From positions 1 to 64,000 of the forward strand of contig NZ_JODS01000023.1 of NCBI RefSeq assembly GCF_000718025.1: DNA of 64,000 bases. Direction: 5' to 3'. The number at the start of each line of letters is the position of its first letter. Positions within the stretch are counted from its first letter, which is position 1. This DNA is from Kitasatospora purpeofusca (GTDB lineage: Bacteria > Actinomycetota > Actinomycetes > Streptomycetales > Streptomycetaceae). Positions 34,184 to 42,885 of the stretch are shown piece after piece. Below the pieces are notes generated by a model. That model saw nothing but the letters and a program-made list of their open reading frames with translations, made no database searches and was not told the origin of the DNA. The position numbers and the translations under genes were made by a program.

Positions 34184-35101
34184 GTGTCCACGAAACGCCT
34201 GCTCGCACTGCTCTCCGCCGTCCTCACGGCGCTCGCGGTGATCCTGCTGCTGCCCGCCGCCAACGCCAGCGCCGCCGTCTGCGCGACGCCCTGGAACTCC
34301 TCCGCCGTCTACACCGGCGGGGCCGCCGTCTCGTACAACGGCCACAACTGGCTCGCCAAGTGGTGGACCCAGAACGAGCCGCCGAGCACCGGCGGTTCGG
34401 GCGTCTGGTCCGACCAGGGCGGCTGCGGCACCGGCCCGAACCCGACCGGAACGCCCACCCCCACGGGCACCGTCAACCCCGGCGGATTCCCGGTCAGCCA
34501 GGCGCAGTTCAACCAGATGTTCCCGAACCGGAACCCCTTCTACACCTACCAGGGCCTGATCGACGCCCTCTCCGCGTACCCCGCGTTCGCCGCCACCGGC
34601 ACCGACACCGTGCGCAAGCAGGAAGCCGCGGCGTTCCTCGCCAACGTCAACCACGAAACCGGCGCGCTGGTCTACGTGGTGGAGCAGAACACCGCCAACT
34701 ACCCGCACTACTGCGACACTTCCCAGCCCTACGGCTGCCCCGCCGGACAGGCCGCCTACTACGGGCGCGGGCCGATCCAGCTGAGCTGGAACTTCAACTA
34801 CAAGGCCGCCGGCGACGCCCTCGGCATCGACCTGCTGCACAACCCCAACCTGGTGCAGACCGACCCGGCCGTGGCCTGGAAGACCGCGCTCTGGTACTGG
34901 AACACCCAGAACGGGCCCGGCACCATGACCCCCCACAACGCCATGGTCAACGGCGCGGGCTTCGGCGAGACCATCCGCAGCATCAACGGCTCGCTGGAGT
35001 GCAACGGCGGCAACCCCGCGCAGGTGCAGAGCCGGATCAACGCCTACCAGCGCTTCACCCAGCTGCTCGGCACCGTCCCCGGCAACAACCTGAGCTGCTG
35101 A
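34184..35101 (+). CDS. secreted family 19 chitinase with chitin-binding domain
   Basis: The 305-residue protein has a Sec signal peptide (hydrophobic 5-27, ANASA cleavage near 30), a CBM5/12 chitin-binding domain (about 33-82; CATPWNSSAVYTGGAAVSYNGHNWLAKWWTQNEPPS in pieces), a Pro/Thr linker, and a GH19 catalytic domain (about 100-305). The GH19 acid is in VNHETGAL, with YYGRGPIQLSWNFNY following. It endo-cleaves chitin outside the cell. The GTG at 34184 follows AAGGGGTG. The gene is probably repressed by the divergent DasR-like protein. Confidence 0.95.
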   Translation: MSTKRLLALLSAVLTALAVILLLPAANASAAVCATPWNSSAVYTGGAAVSYNGHNWLAKWWTQNEPPSTGGSGVWSDQGGCGTGPNPTGTPTPTGTVNPGGFPVSQAQFNQMFPNRNPFYTYQGLIDALSAYPAFAATGTDTVRKQEAAAFLANVNHETGALVYVVEQNTANYPHYCDTSQPYGCPAGQAAYYGRGPIQLSWNFNYKAAGDALGIDLLHNPNLVQTDPAVAWKTALWYWNTQNGPGTMTPHNAMVNGAGFGETIRSINGSLECNGGNPAQVQSRINAYQRFTQLLGTVPGNNLSC

Positions 35102-35196
35102 CGGACCGGCGGGACGGCGGCGCCGTACCTCCGGGGGACGAGCGGCGGGTGCCGAAATCGTCGCCGCGGTGGACGAAACCACCGTCCCGCCCCTCC

Positions 35197-35202
35197 TAGG
35201 CT
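35197..35202 (+). promoter_or_regulatory. -10 box of a leaderless promoter
   Basis: TAGGCT is followed by exactly 7 bp and the ATG at 35210. Confidence 0.6.
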
Positions 35203-35209
35203 CGGACTC

Positions 35210-36283
35210 ATGAACGATCTTGGCAGCCTCGTCCAGCAGACCGCCGACCGCCTCGCCGGCCAACAGGTCGGCGCGGTGGTCGCCGGGCTCGCCCGCGGCA
35301 CGGTGGAGATCCGCGGCGCCGGACGCACCGGCCCCGGGGCCGCGGGCGGACCCCCCGGACCGGACACGCTCTTCGAGATCGGCTCGGTGACCAAGGTCTT
35401 CACCTCGCTCGCGCTCGCCCGGCTGACGCTGGCGGGCACCGTCACCCTCGACGACCCGCTCGCCGAGGTCCTCGCCGACGCCCTCCCGGCCGGCGCCGCC
35501 GTCCCGGCCAAGGGCCCCGAGCCGCTCGCCCTGCGGCACCTCGCCACCCACACCTCCGGCCTGCCCAGGCTGCCCGCCGGCATGCTGCTGTCCTCCCTCC
35601 TCAGCCCCAACAAGCCCGACCCGTACGCGCACTGCACCGCCGACGCCCTGCTGACCGGCCTCGGCCGGACCAGGCTCCGGGCCGCCCCCGGCCGCAGCTT
35701 CCGCTACTCCAACCTCGGCGCCGGACTCCTCGGCCTCGCCCTCGCCCACCGGGCCGGCGTCGGCTACGGGGAACTCGTCCGGCGGGAGATCTGCGAACCG
35801 CTCGGCCTGCGGGACACCGTCCTGGAGCCCTCCCCGGAGCAGACCGCCCGGCTCGCCCCCGGCCACACCACCGGCGGACGGCCCGTCCCCGCCTGGCAGC
35901 TCGCCGACCTCGCCGGCGCGGGCGGCCTGCGCTCCACCGCGGCCGACCTGGCGGTCCTGCTCCAGGCCCAACTGGCCGGCGACACCGGCTCCGCACCGCT
36001 CGGCCCCGCGATCGCCCTCACCCGTGAGGTGCGGCACCGGGTCAACCCGGTCGCCTGGATGCACCTCGGCTGGCTCGGCCACCGCCTCCACGCCCGCCAG
36101 GGCGGCCACCTCCAGATCTGGCACAACGGCGGCACGGGCGGCTACCGCTCCTTCGTCGCCTTCGACCCCGAACGCCAGGTCGGCGTCATCGTCCTCGCCA
36201 ACACCCGCCGCTCCGTCGACACCCCCGCCGTCCGCCTCCTCCGCACCCTCCAGACCACCCGCGCCACCTTCCCGGGCCAGTAG
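35210..36283 (+). CDS. beta-lactamase-family serine hydrolase
   Basis: The 357-residue protein has class C type motifs: SVTK at 59-62 (IGSVTKVFTS), YSN near 165 (FRYSNLGAG), and HNGGTGG near 305 in the KTG position. It has no signal peptide. Members hydrolyse esters or D-amino peptides; the substrate here is unknown. It is the second such protein in the window but is not close in sequence to the one at 3254-4351. The leaderless promoter fixes the ATG. Confidence 0.88.
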   Translation: MNDLGSLVQQTADRLAGQQVGAVVAGLARGTVEIRGAGRTGPGAAGGPPGPDTLFEIGSVTKVFTSLALARLTLAGTVTLDDPLAEVLADALPAGAAVPAKGPEPLALRHLATHTSGLPRLPAGMLLSSLLSPNKPDPYAHCTADALLTGLGRTRLRAAPGRSFRYSNLGAGLLGLALAHRAGVGYGELVRREICEPLGLRDTVLEPSPEQTARLAPGHTTGGRPVPAWQLADLAGAGGLRSTAADLAVLLQAQLAGDTGSAPLGPAIALTREVRHRVNPVAWMHLGWLGHRLHARQGGHLQIWHNGGTGGYRSFVAFDPERQVGVIVLANTRRSVDTPAVRLLRTLQTTRATFPGQ

Positions 36284-36328
36284 CGTGGCCCGAACAGGGA
36301 GAACCGCGTTTCGCACCGACCGACCGGA

Positions 36329-36357
36329 GGACCTGACCGAGCCGGTCGGCCAGGTCC
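36329..36357 (+). terminator. terminator after the serine hydrolase gene
   Basis: Twelve-base arms 36329-36340 and 36346-36357 pair with one mismatch and a 5-nt loop, 46 bp after the stop. Confidence 0.65.
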
Positions 36358-36494
36358 ACACCGCGCTCGTGACCCTCCGGGGTACCGGAGTCCGACACCT
36401 CACGAGCTCGACCCCGGGAACCGGCCGGCAGGTCGTCCGGGGAGCGAACCCGCCACCGCCGCAGGTACCGACCGCCGCTCCTTGAGGCGGCGGC

Positions 36495-36510
36495 CGACCA
36501 CCGGTGGTCG
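36495..36510. promoter_or_regulatory. 16-bp perfect palindrome upstream of the GAF/PP2C gene
   Basis: CGACCACCGGTGGTCG lies 182 bp before the start at 36693 in a 409-bp non-coding stretch. It could be an operator or the base of a hairpin. The remainder of 36358-36692 shows no gene. Confidence 0.35.
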
Positions 36511-36692
36511 CCGGCCCGGCGGCCCATGAGAACTGGAGCGGCGAACCTCCACCCGGCCCGTCCGGAACGCGGATCCCGCCCGTGCCGACACCGTTCGCAG
36601 CAGGTGTGTCGTGCGGGGTCGGTGGGGGGCGTGGGAGGATGGCAGGGCTGATGGGGACGACCTCCGGGCGGTGCTGGCCATGGTGACCGAGC

Positions 36693-39600
36693 ATGGTGAA
36701 CGAGCGTCCTGAGCACGAGGCCGGCGGGCCCGGACGGGTGCCGTCCGGGGACGGGGTGCGCCCGGAACCGGCCGAGGGCCCGGACGCGCTGCTGATGGTG
36801 CCGATCGCCACCGCGCTGATCGAGGCGGACGGGCGGATCCTGCACTGGAGCGGTGACGCCGAGGCCCTGCTCGGCTACTCCGCGGCCGAGGCGATCGGCG
36901 CGCGGGCCGCGCAGCTGCTGGCCTCCGAGGAGGACCGGCCGGAGGTGCTGGAGCTGTTCCAGCGGATCCTGGACGGCCGCGGCTGGTCCGGGGTGTTCCC
37001 GGTACGCCACCGGGACGGGCACCACGTCAACCTGGAGTTCCGCACCCATCCGATCGCCGGTCCCGGTGGCAGCCCGCTGGTGCTCGCGGTGGCCTCCGAC
37101 GTGACCACGCTGGAGCGGATCCAGGCGGACCTGGCACTGCTGGACGGCTTCTTCTCGCAGGCGCCGGTCGGGATGGCCGTCTACGACGCCCAGCTGGCCT
37201 TCGTACGGATCAACGAGGCGCTGGCCCGGGTCAACGGGCTGCCGGTCGAGCGGCACCTCGGGCACCGGCTGACCGAGCTGCTGCCCGGGATCAACGGCGC
37301 CGAGAGCGAGGCCGTGATGCGCCGGGTGCTGGAGACCGGCGAACCGGTGGTGGACGCCCGCTCGCACGGCCGCACCCCGGGCGACCCGACCCACGACCAC
37401 GCGTGGTCCGCCTCCTACTTCCGGCTGGAGGAGCCGGGCGGGCAGGTGCTCGGCGTGAGTTCGACCATCATCGACATCACCGAGCGCTTCCGGGCCGACG
37501 CCCGCGCCGCGCGCGCGCAGGAGCGGCTCGCCCTGCTGGTCGAGGCCTCCGCCTCGATCGGCACCACGCTGGACCTGCGGCAGACCGCCCGGGAGCTGGC
37601 CGACGCCATGGTGCCCAAGGTGGCCGACATCAGCGGCGTCTTCGCCCTGGAGGCGCTGGCGGCCGGCCGCACCGTGGAGCCGCTGGACCCGACCGCGCCG
37701 CAGCACGTGCGCCGGCTGGCCCTGGCGACCTCCGATCCGCTGTACCCGGCCGAGGCGCTGCCGGTCGACACCGTGTACGAGGTGAACCCGGACACCCCGT
37801 ACGCGCGGGCGCTGGCCACCGGGCGGACGGTGGTGGTGCCGTCCTGGGAACTGCCACCGCTGAGCGACGCGATCACCGAGAGTCGCCGGCAGGCGTTCCT
37901 CGGCGACCGCCCGCGTTCGGTGCGGATCACCCCGCTGGTGGCGCGCGGCACCACGCTCGGCATGATCGTCTACTCCCGGCGCGGCGAACGGGAGTCCTTC
38001 GCCGAGGCCGACATCACGCTCGGTGACGAACTGGCCTCCCGGGCCGCCGTGGCCATCGACAACGCCCGGCTCTACCTGCGCCAGCACCAGATCGTGCTCG
38101 CCCGCCAGCAGGCGCTGCGCGAGGCGAAGGCCGCGCAGGAGCGCCTCGCCCTGGTGAATGTGGCCTCCACCCGGATCGGCACCACCCTCGACCTCACCCA
38201 GACCGCCGAGGAACTGGCCGCCGTAGCGACCCCCCGGCTGGCCGACACGGTGGTGGTCGAGGTGCTCGACGACCTGGTGCGCGGCGAGCGCGAGGCGCGG
38301 CCGTCCGGCGACGGCTCGGCGCTGCTGCGGCGGATGGCCTTCCACTCGGCGGACCGCTCCACCCTGCGCCCGATCGACCGCAGCGGCGGGGTGCACCGCT
38401 TCCCGCCCTCCTCCCCCTACGCCTGGGCGCTGCGCCACCGCCGTCCGGTACTGGTCCCGCGGATGGACGAGGCCGGGATGGCCTGGTTCCGGGACGATCC
38501 GGTGCGGGCCGCGGCGGTGCACGAGCAGCAGGTGCGCTCGTTCATGGTGGTGCCGCTGATCGCCCGCGGTTCGCCGGTCGGCGTGGCGGCGTTCTACCGG
38601 ACGGTGCTGGAGCGCCCGTACGAGGACGACGACCTGGCGCTGGCCGGGGAGTTGGCGGCGCGGGCGGCCGTCTCGATCGACAACGCGCTGCTGTTCACCC
38701 GGGAGCGGGACGCGGCGGCCGCCCGGCAGCGCGCGCTCGACGAGGCGTGGGCCGCGCAGCAGCGGCTGTCGCTGCTCAACGAGGCGTCCAACCGGATCGG
38801 CACCACCCTCGATCTCCACCGCACCGCGCACGAGTTGATCGAGGTGGTGATCCCCCGGTTCGCCGACTTCGTCACCGTCGACCTGCGCGAGGCGGTGCTC
38901 GGCGGCGAGGACCCGGCGCCCGTGCCGCCGGACGGCTCGGTGCTGATGCGGGCGGTGGCGGTCGGTGAACTGGACGCCGACGGGCTGATGTCGGACGCCG
39001 CCGACGCGGTCGGCGAGACCTCGCAGTCGGCCAAGGTGTACGCGGAGAGCCTGCGCACCGGGCGTTCGATCCTGGTGTCGGAGGTCGACGAGGCGGCGCT
39101 GCGCCGGATCGTCGCCTCCGAGGACCGGGTGCAGCCGGGGCTGGAAGCGGGCGTGCACTCGTACCTGATGGTGCCGTTGATGGCACGCGGACTGGTGCTG
39201 GGCGGTGCGGAGTTCATCCGCACCCGCAATCCCCTGCCGTTCGGCCCGGCGGACCGCGCGCTGGCCGAGGAGTTGGTCGGCCGCACCGCGCTGGCCATCG
39301 ACAACGGCCGGCTCTACCGGCGCGAGCGGGAGACGGCGCTCACCCTCCAGCGCAGCCTGCTGCCGCAGGAGATCCACCGCACGCTGGGGCTGGAGATCGC
39401 CTACCGCTATCTGCCGAGCAGTGTGGTGAGCGAGGTCGGCGGGGACTGGTTCGACGTCGTCCCGCTCTCCTCGGGCCGGGTCGCTCTGGTGGTCGGCGAC
39501 GTCATGGGGCACGGCATCAGGGCGGCCGCGACCATGGGGCAACTGCGTACCGTGGCAAGAACGTTGATCACCCTGGAGCTGGCGCCCGACCGGGTGATGC

Positions 39601-40421
39601 AGCGGCTGGACGAGGCCACCACGGCGATCGGCGAGGGCCAGTTCGCCACCTGCGTCTGTGTCGTGTACGACCCCGTCGACCGGAGCTGCACCGCTGCCTG
39701 CGCCGGCCACCTGCCGCCGGTGGTGGCCGACACCGCCGGGAACGCCCGGCTGCTGGAGCTGCCGCCCGGCGCGCCGCTCGGGGTCGGCGGAGTCCCGTTC
39801 GAGAGCGTCGGGTTCACCCTCCCCGAGGAGGGACTGCTCGCCCTCTACACCGACGGCCTGGTCGAACGGCGCGGCCGCGACCTCGACGAGGGGCTGCAGT
39901 TGCTGTGCCGCACCATCGCGGACCGGCGCGGTTCGCTGGAGCAGACCTGCGACGCCGTGCTCTCCGAACTCACCGGCCGCAGCAGCGAGGACGACATCGC
40001 GGTCATCATGGCGCAGGCCCGGCCGGTCGGTTCGGACCGGATCGCCACCCTCGCGCTCGACGACGACCACGCGATGGTGGCCCACTCGCGCCGGTTCACC
40101 CGGGAGACGCTGACCGGCTGGGGGCTGGCGCAACTGGCCGACTGGGCGGAGCTGCTGACCAGCGAACTGATCACCAACGCGCTGGTGCACGCGGGTTCGC
40201 CGACCCAGCTGCGGCTGCTGTGCAACCGCACCCTGACCGTGGAGGTGGCCGACCGGGACGCCGGCACCCCCCGGATGCGGCGCGCCGACGAGGAGGACGA
40301 GGGCGGTCGCGGCATCCACCTGGTGAACGAACTCGCCCACCGCTGGGGCACCCGGCAGACGCCGGACGGCAAGGTGGTGTGGTTCGAACTCGAGCTGCCA
40401 CCGGGGCTGTCGGAGCGGTGA
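36693..40421 (+). CDS. PAS-PAS-GAF-GAF-GAF-PP2C phosphatase-HATPase regulator
   Basis: The 1242-residue protein holds, in order, PAS (about 32-140), PAS (about 150-265), three GAF modules (starting near 278, 484 and 690), an RsbU/SpoIIE-type PP2C phosphatase (about 880-1095, metal-binding VSEVGGDWFDVV near 916 and VVGDVMGHG), and an RsbW-like HATPase (about 1115-1240, N box LLTSELITNALVHA near 1153 and GGRGIHLVNELA). Each GAF module begins with a repeat of RL-L---AS-RIGTTLDL-QTA-EL, so the three arose by duplication. It can both dephosphorylate an anti-anti-sigma protein and act as an anti-sigma kinase. The ATG has no clear Shine-Dalgarno. Confidence 0.93.
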   Translation: MVNERPEHEAGGPGRVPSGDGVRPEPAEGPDALLMVPIATALIEADGRILHWSGDAEALLGYSAAEAIGARAAQLLASEEDRPEVLELFQRILDGRGWSGVFPVRHRDGHHVNLEFRTHPIAGPGGSPLVLAVASDVTTLERIQADLALLDGFFSQAPVGMAVYDAQLAFVRINEALARVNGLPVERHLGHRLTELLPGINGAESEAVMRRVLETGEPVVDARSHGRTPGDPTHDHAWSASYFRLEEPGGQVLGVSSTIIDITERFRADARAARAQERLALLVEASASIGTTLDLRQTARELADAMVPKVADISGVFALEALAAGRTVEPLDPTAPQHVRRLALATSDPLYPAEALPVDTVYEVNPDTPYARALATGRTVVVPSWELPPLSDAITESRRQAFLGDRPRSVRITPLVARGTTLGMIVYSRRGERESFAEADITLGDELASRAAVAIDNARLYLRQHQIVLARQQALREAKAAQERLALVNVASTRIGTTLDLTQTAEELAAVATPRLADTVVVEVLDDLVRGEREARPSGDGSALLRRMAFHSADRSTLRPIDRSGGVHRFPPSSPYAWALRHRRPVLVPRMDEAGMAWFRDDPVRAAAVHEQQVRSFMVVPLIARGSPVGVAAFYRTVLERPYEDDDLALAGELAARAAVSIDNALLFTRERDAAAARQRALDEAWAAQQRLSLLNEASNRIGTTLDLHRTAHELIEVVIPRFADFVTVDLREAVLGGEDPAPVPPDGSVLMRAVAVGELDADGLMSDAADAVGETSQSAKVYAESLRTGRSILVSEVDEAALRRIVASEDRVQPGLEAGVHSYLMVPLMARGLVLGGAEFIRTRNPLPFGPADRALAEELVGRTALAIDNGRLYRRERETALTLQRSLLPQEIHRTLGLEIAYRYLPSSVVSEVGGDWFDVVPLSSGRVALVVGDVMGHGIRAAATMGQLRTVARTLITLELAPDRVMQRLDEATTAIGEGQFATCVCVVYDPVDRSCTAACAGHLPPVVADTAGNARLLELPPGAPLGVGGVPFESVGFTLPEEGLLALYTDGLVERRGRDLDEGLQLLCRTIADRRGSLEQTCDAVLSELTGRSSEDDIAVIMAQARPVGSDRIATLALDDDHAMVAHSRRFTRETLTGWGLAQLADWAELLTSELITNALVHAGSPTQLRLLCNRTLTVEVADRDAGTPRMRRADEEDEGGRGIHLVNELAHRWGTRQTPDGKVVWFELELPPGLSER

Positions 40422-40422
40422 C

Positions 40423-40449
40423 GGCGCCGCCGCACCGGCGGACGGCGCC
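40423..40449. terminator. bidirectional hairpin between convergent genes
   Basis: GGCGCCG-CCGC (from 40423) pairs with GCGGACGGCGCC (to 40449) with one bulge, just after the plus-strand stop and before the MarR stop at 40472. Confidence 0.55.
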
Positions 40450-40471
40450 GGATGTCCTGGGACCGGCGGCC

Positions 40472-40930
40472 TCAGGCTTCCTCGGCCGCCAGCAGGTGTT
40501 CCAGGACCGGGAGGGCGGCGAGCAGGACGGCCTGTTCGTCCGGGGTGAGGGTCTGCATCCGGCGGGCGAGGAGTTCGGAGCGCTGTCGGCGGATGCCCGC
40601 GAGCAGTTCGGCGCCGGCCGGGGCGACGGCCACCAGGAAGGACCGGCCGTCCGTGGGGTCGGGGAGCCGTTCGACCACCCCGGCCGTCACCAGCGGGCCG
40701 ACGGTGCGGGTCATGGAGGGCGCGGACACCCCTTCCAGGGCGGCGAGTTCGCCGAGCCGCAGCGGTCCGTGCTGCTCGATCCTGGCGATCGCGGACTGCT
40801 GGGCGAAGGTGAACTCCTGGCCGGCCGAGGACTGCGCGAGGCGGCGGTGCAGGCGGGCGATCACCAGCCGCAACCGGGCGACGGCCGCCGCGTCCGGGGC
40901 GTCGGGGCCCTGGGGTTCGGGGGTGGTCAC
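40472..40930 (-). CDS. MarR-family transcriptional regulator
   Basis: The 152-residue protein has a MarR winged-helix core: FTFAQQSAIARIEQHGPLRLGELAALEGVSAPSMTRTVGPLVTAGVVERLPDPTDGRSFLVAVAPAG in pieces (about 42-108), flanked by dimerisation helices. The start overlaps the end of the MFS gene by 4 bp, so regulator and efflux pump form one operon. The palindrome upstream of the MFS gene is the likely autoregulatory operator. The inducer is probably the drug or metabolite exported by the pump. Confidence 0.92.
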   Translation of the reverse strand: MTTPEPQGPDAPDAAAVARLRLVIARLHRRLAQSSAGQEFTFAQQSAIARIEQHGPLRLGELAALEGVSAPSMTRTVGPLVTAGVVERLPDPTDGRSFLVAVAPAGAELLAGIRRQRSELLARRMQTLTPDEQAVLLAALPVLEHLLAAEEA

Positions 40931-42666
40931 GAGCGCGCTCCCCCGGTCGCCGCGCGGGGCTTCCCCGCTCCGCCGCTACCGCCCCCGGCCCCCGGGCCGG
41001 CCGGGGCCCGGCCGGTGCGCCCGCGCAGCAGCGAGGCGACGGCGGCGACGAGCGACATCGCGATGGCGAGCGAGAACACCACCATCAGGCCGTCGTGGAA
41101 CGGGCCGGAGATCAGGTGGGGGAAGAACTCCCGGCCGGTGAGCGTCTCCGCGTTACCGGCGGGCACTTGGGCGAGGACCTGCGGGCCGAGCAGTTCACGG
41201 ACCGGGTTGTAGCCCAGGAACGCCGCGAACAGCGTGCCGACCGGGGGCAGTTGGGCGACGGCGTGGGCGTCCGCGGCGGGCACGCCCTGGGCGGTGAGCC
41301 CGTCGGAGAGGGTGTGCGGCAGGGAACCGGCCAGGCCGGCGACCATGAGCGAGAAGAAGACGCCGATGGAGAGCACCATGCCGGCGTTCTGGAAGGTGGC
41401 CCGCATGCCGGAGGCGGCTCCCCGGTCGGCGGCGGGCACGCTGGACATCACCAGCGCGGTGTTGGGCGCGGCGAACAGGCCGCCGCCGAGGCCGTTGAGG
41501 AACACCAGCAGCGCGAACGCCGGGTACCCGAAGTCGGTGGGCAGGGCGAGCAGTCCGGCGAAGGAGGCGGCCATCACCAGCAGGCCGCCCGCGGCGAAGA
41601 GCCTGGCCCCGAACCGGTCGGACAGGTACCCGGCGACCGGCCCCGCGGCGAGGAAGCCCACGGTGAGCGGGACGAGGTAGATGCCCGCCCACAGCGGGGT
41701 GTCGGCGTAGTCGTACCCGTGCAGCGGCAGCCAGATGCCCTGGAGCCAGACGATCAGCATGAACTGGAGGCCGCCCCGGGCGATCGAGCCCAGCAGGGTG
41801 GCGAGGTTGCCGCCGGTGAACACCGGGTCGCGGAAGAGCCGCAGCGGGAACATGGGTTCGGCGACCCGGCTCTCGACCACGCAGAACACGCCGAGCACGG
41901 CGGCGCCGCCGAGCAGCCCGGCCAGGACCCACGGGTTGGTCCAGCCCATGGTGTGCCCGCCGTAGGGCTGGATGCCGTAGGTGATCGCGGCGAGCAACGC
42001 GGTCAGGCCGACGGCGAAGGTGATGTTGCCCCACCAGTCGATGCGGCCCGGGCGGCGGACGCCGGTCTCGCGCAGCGAGCGGTAGGCCCAGACGGTGCCG
42101 ATCACGCCGATCGGCACGTTCACCCAGAAGATGGACCGCCAGTTCCACTCGGCGAGCAGTCCGCCGAGCACGAGCCCGACGAAGGAGCCGGCGATCGCGG
42201 CCACCATGTTGACGCCCAGGGCCATGCCGCGCTGCCGGGCGGGGAAGGCGTCGGTGATGATCGCGGCGGAGTTCGCCATCAGCATGGCGCCGCCGACCGC
42301 CTGCACCACCCGCCAGCCGATCAGCCAGAGCGCACCGCCCCCGCCCTGGAGCGGGTCGAGGGAGAGGACGACCGAGGTGAGGGTGAAGATCAGGAAGCCG
42401 GCGTTGTAGATCCGCACCCGGCCCCAGATGTCGCCGAGCCGTCCGAGGGTGACCACGAGCACCGCCGTGACCAGCATGTAGCCCATCAGCATCCACAACA
42501 GGTAGCCGACGTTGCCGGGCCGGAGCGGGTCCAGGTGGATGCCGTTGAAGATCGCGGGCAGCGAGATCAGCACGATCGAGGAGTTGATCGTGGCGATCAG
42601 CATGCCCAGCGTGGTGTTGGAGAGCGCCACCCATTTGTAGCGCGGGTGGTCCGTGTCGACGTCCAT
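40927..42666 (-). CDS. DHA2-type MFS drug efflux transporter
   Basis: The 579-residue protein has 14 predicted helices as in EmrB/QacA. Family motifs are GRLGDIWGRVRIYNAGF (motif A), LIGWRVVQAVGGAMLMANSAAII (motif B) and ALGVNMVAAIAGSFVGLVLGGLL (motif C, antiporter signature), each cited in part. It exports hydrophobic compounds with proton antiport; the substrate is unknown. GGGGGAGG lies 9 bp before the ATG. It is cotranscribed with marR. Confidence 0.93.
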   Translation of the reverse strand: MDVDTDHPRYKWVALSNTTLGMLIATINSSIVLISLPAIFNGIHLDPLRPGNVGYLLWMLMGYMLVTAVLVVTLGRLGDIWGRVRIYNAGFLIFTLTSVVLSLDPLQGGGGALWLIGWRVVQAVGGAMLMANSAAIITDAFPARQRGMALGVNMVAAIAGSFVGLVLGGLLAEWNWRSIFWVNVPIGVIGTVWAYRSLRETGVRRPGRIDWWGNITFAVGLTALLAAITYGIQPYGGHTMGWTNPWVLAGLLGGAAVLGVFCVVESRVAEPMFPLRLFRDPVFTGGNLATLLGSIARGGLQFMLIVWLQGIWLPLHGYDYADTPLWAGIYLVPLTVGFLAAGPVAGYLSDRFGARLFAAGGLLVMAASFAGLLALPTDFGYPAFALLVFLNGLGGGLFAAPNTALVMSSVPAADRGAASGMRATFQNAGMVLSIGVFFSLMVAGLAGSLPHTLSDGLTAQGVPAADAHAVAQLPPVGTLFAAFLGYNPVRELLGPQVLAQVPAGNAETLTGREFFPHLISGPFHDGLMVVFSLAIAMSLVAAVASLLRGRTGRAPAGPGAGGGSGGAGKPRAATGGARS

Positions 42667-42714
42667 CGCCCCGTCCTCCCCCGGATGGGCCGGGCCCCGG
42701 CCGGGCCCGGGATT

Positions 42715-42736
42715 ATTTAGCTGAGGTCAACTAAAT
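42715..42736. promoter_or_regulatory. MarR-type operator and promoter of the MFS-marR operon
   Basis: The 22-bp imperfect palindrome has arms ATTTAGCTGAG and GTCAACTAAAT (9 of 11 positions complementary). It is an AT-rich island about 50 bp upstream of the MFS start and resembles the TTTAGTTGAC-type boxes bound by MarR proteins. Confidence 0.7.
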
Positions 42737-42810
42737 TACTCCGTTCGGGGCTCCGGGAGAAGGCCCGCGCGGACCCGGGCGCGCGGGCGCGGCGGACAGT
42801 CGCGGCAGGC

Positions 42811-42880
42811 GCGGAATGCGCGGCGGGCGCGGAATGCGCGGCGGGCGCGGAATGCGCGGCGGGCGCGGAATGCGCGGCAG
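42811..42880. repeat. four tandem 18-bp repeats after the pseudouridine synthase gene
   Basis: The unit GCGGAATGCGCGGCGGGC begins at 42811, 42829, 42847 and 42865 (last copy partial). The array ends 6 bp short of the stop codon of the minus-strand gene, in its 3' flank. Confidence 0.85.
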
Positions 42881-42885
42881 ACGGG

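Noticed and set aside
36186..40340. 1384-codon open frame on the minus strand opposite the PAS-GAF-PP2C gene
   Set aside because: Its translation is Arg/Gly/Val/Asp-rich with no recognisable domain, while the plus strand shows a full series of known domains. It is a high-GC antisense shadow.
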